Below are positions 21,670 through 31,487 of a stretch of DNA of 64,000 bases, in pieces. Both the position numbers and the translations under genes were made by a program. Source of the DNA: Thamnidium elegans (lineage: Eukaryota > Mucoromycota > Mucoromycetes > Mucorales > Mucoraceae); contig JAIXMG010000037.1 in assembly GCA_025201345.1 (NCBI GenBank), positions 1-64,000 of the forward strand, read 5' to 3'. The notes under the pieces were generated by a model. That model had not been told where the DNA came from. It saw nothing but the letters and a program-made list of their open reading frames with translations, and ran no database searches. Numbering within the stretch: position 1 is the first letter of the stretch; the number at the start of each line of letters is the position of its first letter.

Positions 21670-22849
21670 TCTACTTTTTTTTTCTAATAAAACAATGCTA
21701 AAACAACATTATATTATTTTTGGATCAATAAAACTTTATATATTTTTACATGTTAGTCGAGTAACTTTATACGGCGATCAATACCGCAACCTATTTTTTC
21801 AGGTATAATGCTAGCTGTATTAGGGTCTGTACTGCTACGTATACTACCTATAGTACAACCTAAAAAGGGTCAATATAGCAGACCAAGCTGAGGACATATT
21901 GGGGTTTACTGTATGTACGCTAGTTTAACATATTAGGTACGGTGATTTATCTACCATTTAACTAACGAGTTTTTAAGTTAAACTAATTTTAAATTGCTCT
22001 AAAATAATCTAAAGATGTGTAGCTTTTCAAAAAATTAATTTATATTCTGATATTAGAATTTTTTACATCGTCAAACTTCTATATCACGTGTTTTTCGGCC
22101 GTTTTTAAGTTATGTGCTGTTTTTAACGGCCCATATCTCCACCAATAATTAACATAAAAAGGCCGTTCTTACGTTATTTTTAGTTTCAAAGCATCTACTT
22201 TTAGATAAAAGGATATTTTTGCGGAACCCAAAATTTTTGTCAGGGGCCATATTATACACAGTCATATTATACCTCAAAATAGGGGTATTTCGACATTTTG
22301 ACGAACGATTACTCAGAAACTAGCTTATGAAAATTGCTCAAATTTAAAGATTAGTTTTTAAAAATACTAAACTAACGTTCATTAAAATTTCATATTGATC
22401 GGAGTTAAATTGAAACCACCACTGAATTTAAACCTATTTAATTGACACATTTTGGCCTATAGCGCACGCAATAATAATTTGACAGTCACGAAAGTTACTT
22501 TAAAAGATGCGGAAAATTACAATGTATCATCTCTCCAAATTTCAAATTCCTACTATTTTTATATCCCAAACGGCTACAATTAATCCCTATCTTAATTATT
22601 AGCCAGATAAAATAGTAGACGGGTTAATTGAGTGTCTATAATGGATGTTAAGCTCGCATTAGAAGATAATATAAGTGAGCTATGATAAACGTATAATAGT
22701 TTATATGGATTGCAGTTCTATACTAAATAGTCCTTTACTAGAATAAGGTTAGTAGAGATTTTGATAAGCTACATTTTACTATGCGCTATTGTTTGATTTA
22801 GGTGCGCTACTCGTGAATAACGCTAAAAAATATACCTATGATAATACTA

Positions 22850-24494
22850 CTGTGAGGGGAAAAATGGTACCGTTTGATTGAAAAAATTAGGTTTTACATT
22901 AATGCAAGCATGTTTAAACATTTTATCGGCTTGAATAATATTTTAATTTAAAGAGAAAAGCCTCGGCTATAAATGATGTAACTTATGCGCTTGTAACTTT
23001 ACTACAAGTTGAATGGTCAGGTCTCAAATATTCCTTGTCTATAATTTAAGAAAAAAATTAAATAGGTTACATTAGAATTCAACAGCATTCCTCTAGATTG
23101 GAATGTCGAATAAATTTCAAAATTGCTCCGAGTTATGCGGTATATACGCCCTTGCTAAAAATATTAAAAAAGTATATAAAGAACTGTTTAACGTTTCATA
23201 TTCTATCATTTCTACTTTGGTTTACCTTTTATATTGAATATTACATTATGGTTCCCCGTTTATCCTCTGAATTCAAGAATTCGATCAAGTCTTTGCTGTT
23301 CCGTAAAGTACCTTACTCTAGCATTATGAAAATGTATCCAACAGTTTCCAAAAGTACGTTGACTCGCCTTAGGAAGCGTTACCTAGGTGATGGTCATGTG
23401 ACCAATGGTGGAAGACCAAGCAAAATTACCAATCAAACCAAGTCTTATATCGCAAGAAAGCTTCGAACAGGTGCGCTAGATAGTCCTCGAGGTGTCCGTG
23501 AGCTTTTGAGTTCCGAGAAAGTATATATGTCATTGAGTGGCATCCGAAAGTCTCTCCGACAAATGGGTTTTAAGGCTAAAAGAAAAGTCAAAACGAATTT
23601 CGTTAGTAAAAAGAACATGAAGCTTCGTCTGGCGTGGGCCAAAAACCATAAGCATTTGACAATAGAACAGTGGCGTCAGTGGGTATTTTCTGACGAGACC
23701 AGGGTAAATATGTGGGGCTCCGATGGCAATTCTTTTTATTGGTCAGATGGTGGTAAAATCTTACGGCCTCATCAAATGGTGCCTCAGATACAAGGAGATG
23801 GTGGAGGAGTTCTTTTCTGGAGTTGCATAACAGCAAAAGGACCTGGGTATGGTACTACAATTATTGAGGGAGCTGTTAATTCAGAGGAGTACGTTAAGAT
23901 TTTAGGTACATCTTTAATAGATACACTTGACCACATTGACATGACCCCAAATAACATACGTTTCCAGCAAGATAACGCAACACCCCACACTTCTATAATC
24001 GCAAAACAGTGGTTTACAAACAACGGATTCTCTGTAGATACTGTGCTAGACTGGCCTGCGCAAAGTCCAGATTTGAATCCGATAGAGCATGTGTGGTACC
24101 AGTTAAAGCGTCAGTTAGATAATTACCCAACGAGGCCTGCAACCAAAGAAGAACTAGCAGATCGAATCGAGAAGGAATGGTATAGATTTACTCAAGAGGA
24201 TCGTCTTAAATATATTGACAGTATGCCGGCTCGAATTCAAGCAGTGATCAAGGCCAAAGGAGGAGCAACTCGCTATTGAGATATTTTCCTATTTTAATAA
24301 AATCCAATATTTTACTTTATTCATTAAAATTTTGTAATATACTAAATATTTTTTTACAAATATTATGTCACTTGAAAGCCTCTTTAATTCTGAAGATGTG
24401 ATATTAGTTACAAGATTTTGAAGCAAGCACAAAAAAAAATGGGAAGAAAAGCAAGTAATTTCCCAATTGGATGGTACCATTTTTCCCCTCACAG
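22850..24494 (+). mobile_element. Tc1/mariner element, DD37E type, intact
   Basis: TIRs begin CTGTGAGGGGAAAAATGGTACC at both ends, flanked by TA (22848-22849 and 24495-24496). It is 1645 bp with one intact transposase. Two decayed relatives lie at 48133-48345 and 48348-49990. Confidence 0.95.
23248..24279 (+). CDS. Tc1/mariner transposase, DD37E
   Basis: 343 residues from ATG 23248 (the frame is open further upstream, but the decayed copy at 48561-49592 starts at the equivalent Met and has the same 1032-nt length). Residues 5-110 form the paired helix-turn-helix with a Gly-Gly-Arg-Pro-Ser linker near 54-58. The catalytic acids are Asp149 (Phe-Ser-Asp-Glu-Thr), Asp242 (Gln-Gln-Asp-Asn) and Glu280 (Asn-Pro-Ile-Glu), with 37 residues between the last two instead of the 34 usual for Tc1. 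A basic Lys-Arg-Lys-Val-Lys stretch near 111-115 could be a nuclear signal. No stops or missing motifs are seen, so it is potentially active. Confidence 0.95.
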   Translation: MVPRLSSEFKNSIKSLLFRKVPYSSIMKMYPTVSKSTLTRLRKRYLGDGHVTNGGRPSKITNQTKSYIARKLRTGALDSPRGVRELLSSEKVYMSLSGIRKSLRQMGFKAKRKVKTNFVSKKNMKLRLAWAKNHKHLTIEQWRQWVFSDETRVNMWGSDGNSFYWSDGGKILRPHQMVPQIQGDGGGVLFWSCITAKGPGYGTTIIEGAVNSEEYVKILGTSLIDTLDHIDMTPNNIRFQQDNATPHTSIIAKQWFTNNGFSVDTVLDWPAQSPDLNPIEHVWYQLKRQLDNYPTRPATKEELADRIEKEWYRFTQEDRLKYIDSMPARIQAVIKAKGGATRY

Positions 24495-24996
24495 TACATA
24501 TGATGAGACGCTACACTGCTAAATCTGTTACATTAAGTATTAACAGGTTTATGGTCTATATTCATTTTAAGAAGTGTTTGTATAATAATATAAAGTAACT
24601 GTAAAAAATCATTTTTTTAAAAAAAAGATGGATAATATCTTAACGTCTGCTTCTACTAGGTCTAGTATTATGACGAGTAGGGATAGTAGTAGTAGTAAGA
24701 TCTTGCTCTTCGTTAACGGGAATATCTAAAATACTGTCACTAACAGAAGATGGTTGGAAGGATGATGCAAGTGTAAGACCTTCATCCGGATTATTGCTTC
24801 CTTCTTCTGGTACCCAATCTTCGTCGTCAGTGTCATAATCCGTTTCCACTTCCGAATCATAGTCATCTTCATGCTGGAATGGCTGGGCTTCTTCTACCTC
24901 CAATGCTTGGGCACGTGTTATCAAATCAGGGGAAACACCTCCAGAATTGGGTGTATTAACCAGCTGGACTTCACGAATACACCTTTCCATACCAGT

Positions 24997-25456
24997 GAGA
25001 AATGTTTTTTATGAAGTTAAAATATTCAATAATCTACAAAAACAGAAAATAAAAATAAAATAAATAAAATGTAATGATATAATAAAAAAAAAAATAACCC
25101 AGAAACTTTTAATATAAAATATATTTTGTAATAATAGCAGAACAGATATAAGAAATTTTATTTAAATAATCAACATGAAAACTAAGATAAAAATATTGTT
25201 TATTATAAGTACAATTAAATTTATAAATTAGAAGATAATATATGTTTTTTTAAAAAATGCGGAAATAGAGGTTAATTGTAAAAAAGTAAATATCTTATAT
25301 CATAGTAACACTATGGCGGAACTTATGGTAACAAAGTTACCATAATATTAGTTATTCTGTAATCTGATTCGCTGCATATAAAAATTATGGTAACATAGGT
25401 ACCATATTGGGCATTGTTACCATAAGTTCCGCCATAGTGTAACAAAAACATTTCTC
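24997..25456. mobile_element. MITE with GAGAAATGTTTTT ends, TSD AGT
   Basis: 13-bp inverted ends GAGAAATGTTTTT, flanked by AGT on both sides (24994-24996, 25457-25459). Removal restores the Merlin L5 frame. A second copy without the inner insert lies at 56908-57253. No coding capacity. Confidence 0.92.
25309..25439. mobile_element. 131-bp CACTA-type MITE nested in the MITE
   Basis: TIRs CACTATGGCGGAACTTATGG and the reverse complement, flanked by TAA (25306-25308 and 25440-25442). The uninterrupted MITE at 56908-57253 shows the empty site (CATAGTAACAAAAACATTTC on one strand). The end CACTATGGCG closely matches the CACTA-1 terminus CACTATGGCGAG, so CACTA-1 may be its parent family. Confidence 0.93.
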
Positions 25457-26681
25457 AGTTATCAATCCAAGGCCTTGATTTTCTCTGCGCCACATAAACT
25501 CCAAGAGTTTACCAGGACAATCCTTGATGGTGCGATTACGAGGATGAATAAAACGTTTAATTGGGGTCCACAACCCTTCGATTACATTAGTGTGGATTAA
25601 CACCTCAGTTTGGTTACCCTGAACTTGATCCTCTGTAGCAAAATTGATCGAGTGATTGACTACTTGATGTCTTCTAAAATAGAACCCGGAATAATCTGCT
25701 GGAACTACAGAGCCGTCCTCTCTTATTACGTCACTTGGATGAGGACGAGAATAAGCAGACCACCCATCGGAACGAATCACAGTACCCCGAGCACAAAAAG
25801 CCTGAATGATTGGGATCAAAGTAGCAGCAGAACGGTTGGGTACCGTACACACAAACGCTTTACCTGCCTTGAACTTTGGTCTCTCTTCGTACTGACCTTC
25901 CGATATGTAAGCATAGTAGGTCTCATCTGTTTTGATGGCTTCCACCATACCAAACACCCAAACACCTTCAACATGAGTACCACGGTTATGCTTACGCTTA
26001 CCAAACTTAGACTCATCAATTTGAATATGATCGCACAATTCGTTTTCACCTAAAAGATAGCTACCGTGGTATCGCACATAATCAGAGTTCATCATTGCTT
26101 GACAATCTTTAGAAATCTGAGCAATCGTAACACCGTGGACCTTGATGGTGCTGAAAATGTCGTTTGCTTTAGCTGAGCGGAAATATTCAAGTAAGATACA
26201 ATATACAATGTTGACAGTCTTCTTACTGTTATAAAACACTGTGTTAGATGTAATAGTCACTTGTCTATCGCGATGAGCATATAACGGTGTAGAAAAACGA
26301 CAACGGTAGTAAAATTGCTGCTTTTGAGCTCTATATGTCAAGGCCATTTCGCTAGAACAACCATTGTAACAACAGATATTGTCCTCTCTGTAGAAAGCAC
26401 CGATAGTATCTCTTAAATGACTATAGAAGTATGAATTTTTTTAGTTTTAAAACGTTTTATTAATATTTATATTGTACTTACTCCCAAGTTGCTGTAGCAA
26501 ATCCAATAATTCGGGCATCTTCTATACGATCACCAGCAACAGGAATACGAGTACCCCAACCTCTAACTACTTGACCAGAAAAACGACCATGAGGACGAGC
26601 ATTAGCTGTAACATTATCTGCTAAGACATTTCTTGGATGACCGCGACGATTACGGCCTGCATTGACATTGACAGGAGGCAT

Positions 26682-27611
26682 TACGAACTAGATAGCAGTA
26701 AATGTTCTTTGTTGATTGAGTTAATTGAAGTAGTGTGCAGAGAAATATAAAGCAATTTAATTAAAATGTTGTGATATTGATAGAGAAGGTCGAATAAAAT
26801 ACAGAAAATGATAAAAGACTTGGTATTAGTTTTTAAAGTATAATAATGTAACAATTACTTACATGAATAAAAGGGGGGGGTTTCTTTTTTTTCCAGAAGA
26901 AAAAGTTTTCTCTCTTGCCTAAGCCACCGCCAAAATATGACGGTGTCACTGAAAACAGAAGTCCGAACAAAATCACTCATAATTTCCTTGTTTTTATAGT
27001 TAGCGACACGATTCAAGTATATATTTGGTAGGAAAACTGCTTCTCATTTCAAATTTTATATTTCCGTAAGCAAACAGGTGCTATTTCACAGCTTATTGGT
27101 TGCTATATCGTTATATTCCCGTTTTAAACATGAGGTAAATAACACCATTTGAAACATATTGGCTATTTTTGAGGCGATATAACACGTGGACCTACTCTCT
27201 CAATCATGCCGAAATTTTTATAGTAGCATTACTTGCTTTTGTTTATTTATGTATAAAAATATTGGAGTTGTACCAATCATATTTCCCTTCCATATTTGGC
27301 ATTAAAATCTTGCAAAAAAGCAGTTTTATGGTAATAGTTGCATGAATAATTAACTGATATCTATGATATCTACCTCATTAAAATTGCGTAAAAACGCCAC
27401 ATAACATATGATAATAACAGATGCTTACTATAATATTTTTAAAAAATGCTATGATATTTTCTAAAGTTGTTACATAATTTCGTTAAATTCTATTATACAC
27501 ATTTTTTAAAAGATGTATATCTACTTTTTTTTCAACTAATTAAAGCTATTTCAAAAAAAGATAGGTAATTAGTCAGTTTTAGCGAAGGTTAAAAATTAAA
27601 ACAGATTGAAG
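26682..27611. other. Merlin L5 5' flank, no gene seen
   Basis: AT-rich, with a G run near 26873. It runs to the 3' LTR of gypsy G2, next to the 4-bp GAAG (27608-27611) that is also found after the other LTR. Confidence 0.5.
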
Positions 27612-27929
27612 TGTTAATCAATCGATAGTGTGGTAAAGTGTAAAAAGAGTATAATAAGGTAATAGTAAGAAAAGTGAGCACCAGTTCCTGTTTTATAAGT
27701 AGAACGACTTAAGTAATAAAGTAGAATAGAAGATTTAGGTAAAAAGTACAATGGAAAGTAAGATCCAAGGGAATTCAAGTACAAAATAAAATAAAGTAAT
27801 AAAGATAAAATAAAAGAGCTTGATTTTAAAGGTCTTTTATAAAATAAGGGAAGTATAAGATTAAATTGTTTACAAAAAGTGAATTATATTTTATTAAATA
27901 AAAGTTGAAGGTATTTATATCATTTTTAG

Positions 27930-29128
27930 GGGTCATTATCATTTTAGGTCTCAGGTTTTTATATTATCCGTCTCATGCAATTGTTTTGATTATATTTTTG
28001 ATTATATTTTATTTTCTTAATATAATTATTGTTTATTCTCTTATGTTAATATCAAAAAACTATCTTCCTTGATTATATTTTTGAATCTACAATATTATCC
28101 ATCTCAAACGCATATACTTTTTGGTTATATAACATTATAATTGACAGAAAATCTTAAAATCATAAAACATTATTCATAGAAATACATTATAATACCATAC
28201 ACTTATTATAATATTTTAATCATTTTAGTACAAAGTTTTATATATTGAAATTATCTATAAGTTCTATAAGTTCATCATTAATTTTGGTTGCTTTTGAAGG
28301 TATTTCCAGAACATGTTTATAGTTATTGTTATATTTATTTAACTTTTTAATAGCCATTTTAGGATTATTATTGTTTACTATACTAAAAACTTCAATTATT
28401 AAATCATTACTGTATTTCATCAATTCTAGTAATTCTTGTATTTTATTAATTATATTTCTTTTTATGTTAAATTTATTATTACTTTTTGTCATGATTTTAG
28501 AAGTGTTAGTATTTGAGTTTGATAAATCATTGAAACTGACATCCTCACTATTATTATTTAAATTAGTAGCAACAGAACCTGTAATTTTAGAATAATCTAT
28601 AGGTATATCGGATATAGTGTTAATAGGTTCATTGTCTATATCATCACAATTATTAATATCATTAATTAAATTGTTTTCTAAAGTTTCATTATTTATATTT
28701 TTAGTATTTTCATTAATTTCACTAATTTCTTGACTATTTTTTTTATTATTTTGTAATGTTTTTGATTTCTTATTTTGTTTTGTTAACGATTTATTTCTTC
28801 TTCTTTTAACTTTATACTTAAAAAAATACGGATTATTGTCTTTCTCAAATTTTATCTCAAAAGATTTAATATCATTATTATATATTATATTTAACTTTTC
28901 TATATTATAATTCTCAATTATTTTAATGATATAACATCTCTTTATATTTTTTAAAAAGTATTCTTGTTCTATTAAATCCCCAAAGTTTTCCATTATGCTA
29001 ATATTTTAAAATTATGTTTTTATTTGTTTACAAATTAATCCACCTAATATTTTATTTTAATAATAAAATTCAATTTTATCCATCTCATACATTTTTATAA
29101 ATCTGAGAGTTATATTGGGATACATCCA
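27930..29128 (-). mobile_element. Merlin S2: 1199-bp small Merlin relative without a transposase
   Basis: Left end GGGTCATTATCATTTTAGG; right end, reverse strand, GGATGTATCCCAATATAAC. The 8-bp TSD ATTTTTAG lies on both sides (27922-27929, 29129-29136), and the intact LTR has one copy of ATTTTTAG at the same place (41022-41029). Its only gene is a 251-codon ORF unrelated in sequence to the transposase. The left terminus equals that of S1, so an S-type transposase probably moves it. Confidence 0.95.
28238..28993 (-). CDS. Unknown 251-residue protein of Merlin S2
   Basis: Not recognised. It starts at ATG 28993. The N-terminal 70 residues are mixed hydrophobic and charged and end in Lys-Val-Lys-Arg-Arg-Arg-Asn-Lys-Ser (basic, possible nuclear signal). 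The middle is Asn- and acid-rich and likely disordered. The last 80 residues are predicted helical (Ile-Gln-Glu-Leu-Leu-Glu-Leu-Met). S4 at 57557-60890 has the same ORF with an in-frame 24-bp deletion, so the frame has stayed open in two copies until S4 was hit by a Tc1. A partner or DNA-binding protein of the small Merlins is a guess. Confidence 0.7.
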   Translation of the reverse strand: MENFGDLIEQEYFLKNIKRCYIIKIIENYNIEKLNIIYNNDIKSFEIKFEKDNNPYFFKYKVKRRRNKSLTKQNKKSKTLQNNKKNSQEISEINENTKNINNETLENNLINDINNCDDIDNEPINTISDIPIDYSKITGSVATNLNNNSEDVSFNDLSNSNTNTSKIMTKSNNKFNIKRNIINKIQELLELMKYSNDLIIEVFSIVNNNNPKMAIKKLNKYNNNYKHVLEIPSKATKINDELIELIDNFNI

Positions 29129-29289
29129 TTTTTAGTTTTCTTAATTAAGTTTTTAAATTTATAACAACCATGGAGGTTTGATTTCTTGTGTTAGGACAAC
29201 AAGGACGATCATTGTTAACATTATTTTATCAGAAAGAGGTAGTTTGTGTAACATATGGTGCGCGCTGGAGAAGTTTAGACCCTAAACGT

Positions 29290-29901
29290 TCAAAGAAGAC
29301 AGTTTTCGTAGGGATCCATTCGTTTGCTCATGTTTTTCAGGGCAATAGTACGAGCAGCTTTTCTAGCTTTTCCAGAGGCGTTTCCAATATAGAAGCTTCT
29401 TAAGTGTAAATACCTAGCATATTCCGCTTCACAAGTGGGCAGATTAACTTGTTCATGACATAATTTAACAATATTCACGGCCATTCTCTTTAATAAGACA
29501 CCATTTCGCTTCTTTTCTTCAGTTATTTTCTTATTTCTAGTATCATATTTTATTTCTTGAGTTAAGGTCCATCTTCCATTAGTTGTTTCTTCCGTGAGTT
29601 CAGCGTCAAGTCCCAATGAGTTGAGATCTAATAGGTTTAGCATCATGTCTTCGCTTCCTTCTAACTGTTCATCTGGTTCATTTGTCTCTTCAACTATTCC
29701 TTCAAAATCTTCTAAAGAGACTACAGATTCATAGTCTCTTTGTGGTTCCATTTGAGCATGTGGACCGAGCCGATCATTAATGGAAATAACGTTTTCTTGT
29801 TCTTGCATTCCTTGTTTAGATATTAAATTATTATCTTCTTCTAATTCTTGCAACCTCGTCTTTTTATAGTTTTCTTCTAATTTCCAACCTACATCGGGCA
29901 T
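29290..29901 (-). CDS. G2 third ORF, 203 residues, between integrase and 3' LTR
   Basis: Not recognised. The start codon overlaps the end of the integrase frame by 13 bp (integrase stops at 29889, this begins at 29901), so translation may be coupled. The N-terminal two thirds are acidic (Glu-Glu-Thr-Asn-Glu-Pro-Asp-Glu); the C-terminal part is basic and helical with Ala-Arg-Lys-Ala-Ala-Arg. No signal peptide or membrane segment, so it is not env-like despite the position. Confidence 0.72.
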   Translation of the reverse strand: MPDVGWKLEENYKKTRLQELEEDNNLISKQGMQEQENVISINDRLGPHAQMEPQRDYESVVSLEDFEGIVEETNEPDEQLEGSEDMMLNLLDLNSLGLDAELTEETTNGRWTLTQEIKYDTRNKKITEEKKRNGVLLKRMAVNIVKLCHEQVNLPTCEAEYARYLHLRSFYIGNASGKARKAARTIALKNMSKRMDPYENCLL

Positions 29902-30542
29902 TTATAAATTCTTAGGCGATTCCCATGTACAATTCTTATTTCTGTGGAACCATCTTTCTTTTTTCCTTGTATAACATAGCTGCCTTTCTTTAAGTCTTCG
30001 GTTACAGTATATAATCCTTCCCACAGGTCTTCAAGTTTTCCTGACCAGGAAGTTCCTCTAAAATCACGATATCGCTCTACAGTATCACCAAATTCGAGCG
30101 CAGGCTTTAGTAATTTCTTTTTTTGTAGAAGTTTCTTGTCGATAGCTTCTTTTTGTGCTTTCTGCGATGTTTCAATTCTTTTTATGGCATTTTTTCTTAT
30201 TAATTGTAAAATGTTGATCTGCTTATTGGTTCTTAGTTCAAGTATCTTATCAAAGTTTAATTCTGTTGGGATTTGAGCTTTTCTATTGTCAAAAGACGTG
30301 CGAGGTTGATAGCCATAGAGTAAATAAAACGGAGTTTCTTTAGTTGTAGCTTGTTGCATGCTTCTGTAAGAATATAGCATAGACGGTAAGTAGAGATGCC
30401 AATCCTTCTTTTCTTCTGGTGTTCTTCTTTGCATGATTTGATCAAAGGTGCGATTAAAGCGTTCAATCAATCCGTTCGCCTGACTATTATAGGGACTTAT
30501 GTTATTTTTTGGGTCATTATGTATAAAGGTCTCATATATTTT

Positions 30543-31457
30543 TTAAACCAATTTTTCTATCAAAGTTATAAAATTATCAATCGATGTTTTCTTTATGCTA
30601 TTAAATGTGTATAAAGGAAAAACAAAATTACTATTAGATACTTTTTTATTATTATATATTTTAGAACTAATTTCTAAATTTTTCATGAACCTTGATTTAT
30701 TTTTATCATAAATTTCATAAATATCATTAATATAATTGTCATCAATTTGGCTATTACTGTATTTTATATATATATCATTAAATAATTTTAATGTATTTCT
30801 ATTATTTAGTTTTATTTTGTCAAATACACTATCTTGTTTATTCTTATGTATATTTAAATTTAGTTTACTTAGTTTATTTATAACTTTTAAATTTTCGTCG
30901 TCTTCATTTAATTTATTATACTTTTTTCTTTTTTTATTTGTATAAGTTTTGGGATAATTTTCATTACATAATTCTTCTCCCATTTCAACATCACTTAATG
31001 TATTTGACTCCTCATATAATTCATCATCCAAAGTGTTGCTATTATCTAATTTATTTTTACATATATTACATATTTTATTATACTCATCTTCGTCATAATT
31101 TTCACAATCTTTATTTTTACATATATCAGGACAAATACATCCATTTTCATTAATTTCAAATCCACAATCTTCGCATATATTATTATTATTATTATCGTCA
31201 ATATTAAAATCTAATGTATTTTCTATATTTGTGTTCTTGCTAATATGATTATATTCTTCATCTTTGTTTTCTTTTGTTTCATAATATATTTCTCGGGAGC
31301 ACTTATTCTCTATGGTTTCATTATTTTTATTTAAATTTTTATAGAATACATTTTCTTTTTTTAATGTATTAACTCTTAATTCTAATTTTTTTATTTTTAG
31401 TATCAAATATAAATATTTTGATTTTTTAATATTAAAGTATAAATTATCTTTATTCAT
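30543..31457 (-). CDS. Merlin S3 accessory protein, coiled coil plus Cys-rich, 304 residues
   Basis: Lies 30 bp downstream of the transposase stop, same strand. Residues 8-45 are a Lys/Leu/Glu coiled coil. The middle has eight or more Cys in CxxC pairs (Cys-Glu-Asp-Cys-Gly, Cys-Ile-Cys-Pro, Cys-Lys-Asn-Lys-Asp-Cys, Cys-Asn-Ile-Cys), likely zinc-binding. The last 90 residues match the S1 protein closely (Asn-Arg-Asn-Thr-Leu, Asp-Lys-Asn-Lys-Ser-Arg-Phe, Leu-Tyr-Thr-Phe-Asn). Merlin elements normally encode only a transposase, so a second conserved gene is unusual. The role is unknown. Confidence 0.85.
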   Translation of the reverse strand: MNKDNLYFNIKKSKYLYLILKIKKLELRVNTLKKENVFYKNLNKNNETIENKCSREIYYETKENKDEEYNHISKNTNIENTLDFNIDDNNNNNICEDCGFEINENGCICPDICKNKDCENYDEDEYNKICNICKNKLDNSNTLDDELYEESNTLSDVEMGEELCNENYPKTYTNKKRKKYNKLNEDDENLKVINKLSKLNLNIHKNKQDSVFDKIKLNNRNTLKLFNDIYIKYSNSQIDDNYINDIYEIYDKNKSRFMKNLEISSKIYNNKKVSNSNFVFPLYTFNSIKKTSIDNFITLIEKLV

Positions 31458-31487
31458 TTATTTTTTTATTATACGTAAATTCAATTT

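Larger units (their letters stand above)
14371..22604 (+). repeat. Perfect head-to-tail duplication, unit 4117 bp
   Basis: 14371-18487 and 18488-22604 are the same sequence at a constant offset of 4117 bp. Both proteins and all noncoding landmarks compared match. The repeat starts at AAAAATAGCT, 369 bp inside the element, so the second copy lacks the left TIR. Confidence 0.93.
18488..22604 (+). mobile_element. Second copy of Merlin L4, lacking its left TIR
   Basis: Identical to 14371-18487. It has a complete gene and right TIR but no left TIR of its own. It could transpose only by using the left end of the first copy, which would mobilise an 8.6-kb composite; that is inference. Confidence 0.9.
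24640..26681 (-). pseudogene. Merlin L5 transposase, open apart from a MITE insertion
   Basis: Exon 1 is 26482-26681. Exon 2 starts at 26420, is interrupted by a MITE (24997-25456) and ends at the stop at 24640. Removing the MITE plus one AGT duplication leaves 506 codons without a stop. Motifs: Cys-Cys-Tyr-Asn-Gly-Cys at the start of exon 2, His-Ile-Gln-Ile-Asp-Glu-Ser-Lys-Phe-Gly-Lys-Arg-Lys, Ile-Arg-Ser-Asp-Gly-Trp-Ser-Ala-Tyr and Asn-Val-Ile-Glu-Gly-Leu-Trp. The acidic C-terminal domain ends in Arg-Pro-Ser-Arg-Ser-Arg-Arg. It is clearly diverged from L2, L3 and L4. As it stands the protein stops soon after the MITE junction, behind the catalytic Glu, so a shortened product cannot be excluded. 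Confidence 0.9.
22605..27611 (-). mobile_element. Merlin L5: diverged large Merlin, ends not identified
   Basis: Identified by its reverse-strand transposase gene (24640-26681). Neither terminus is recognisable: on the left it abuts the L4 copy, on the right gypsy G2. Bases 22605-22849 and 24495-24639 are its 3' flank, separated by a Tc1 insertion at a TA; no gene is seen in them. Limits are those of the neighbours. Confidence 0.6.
27612..29253 (-). repeat. G2 3' LTR, split by Merlin S2
   Basis: Matches the 418-bp 5' LTR at 40729-41146 apart from the S2 insertion and an extra 17-18 bp (AAAGTAATAAAGATAAAAT-like, near 27790-27808). Few point differences are visible, so the element is fairly young. 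Confidence 0.93.
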
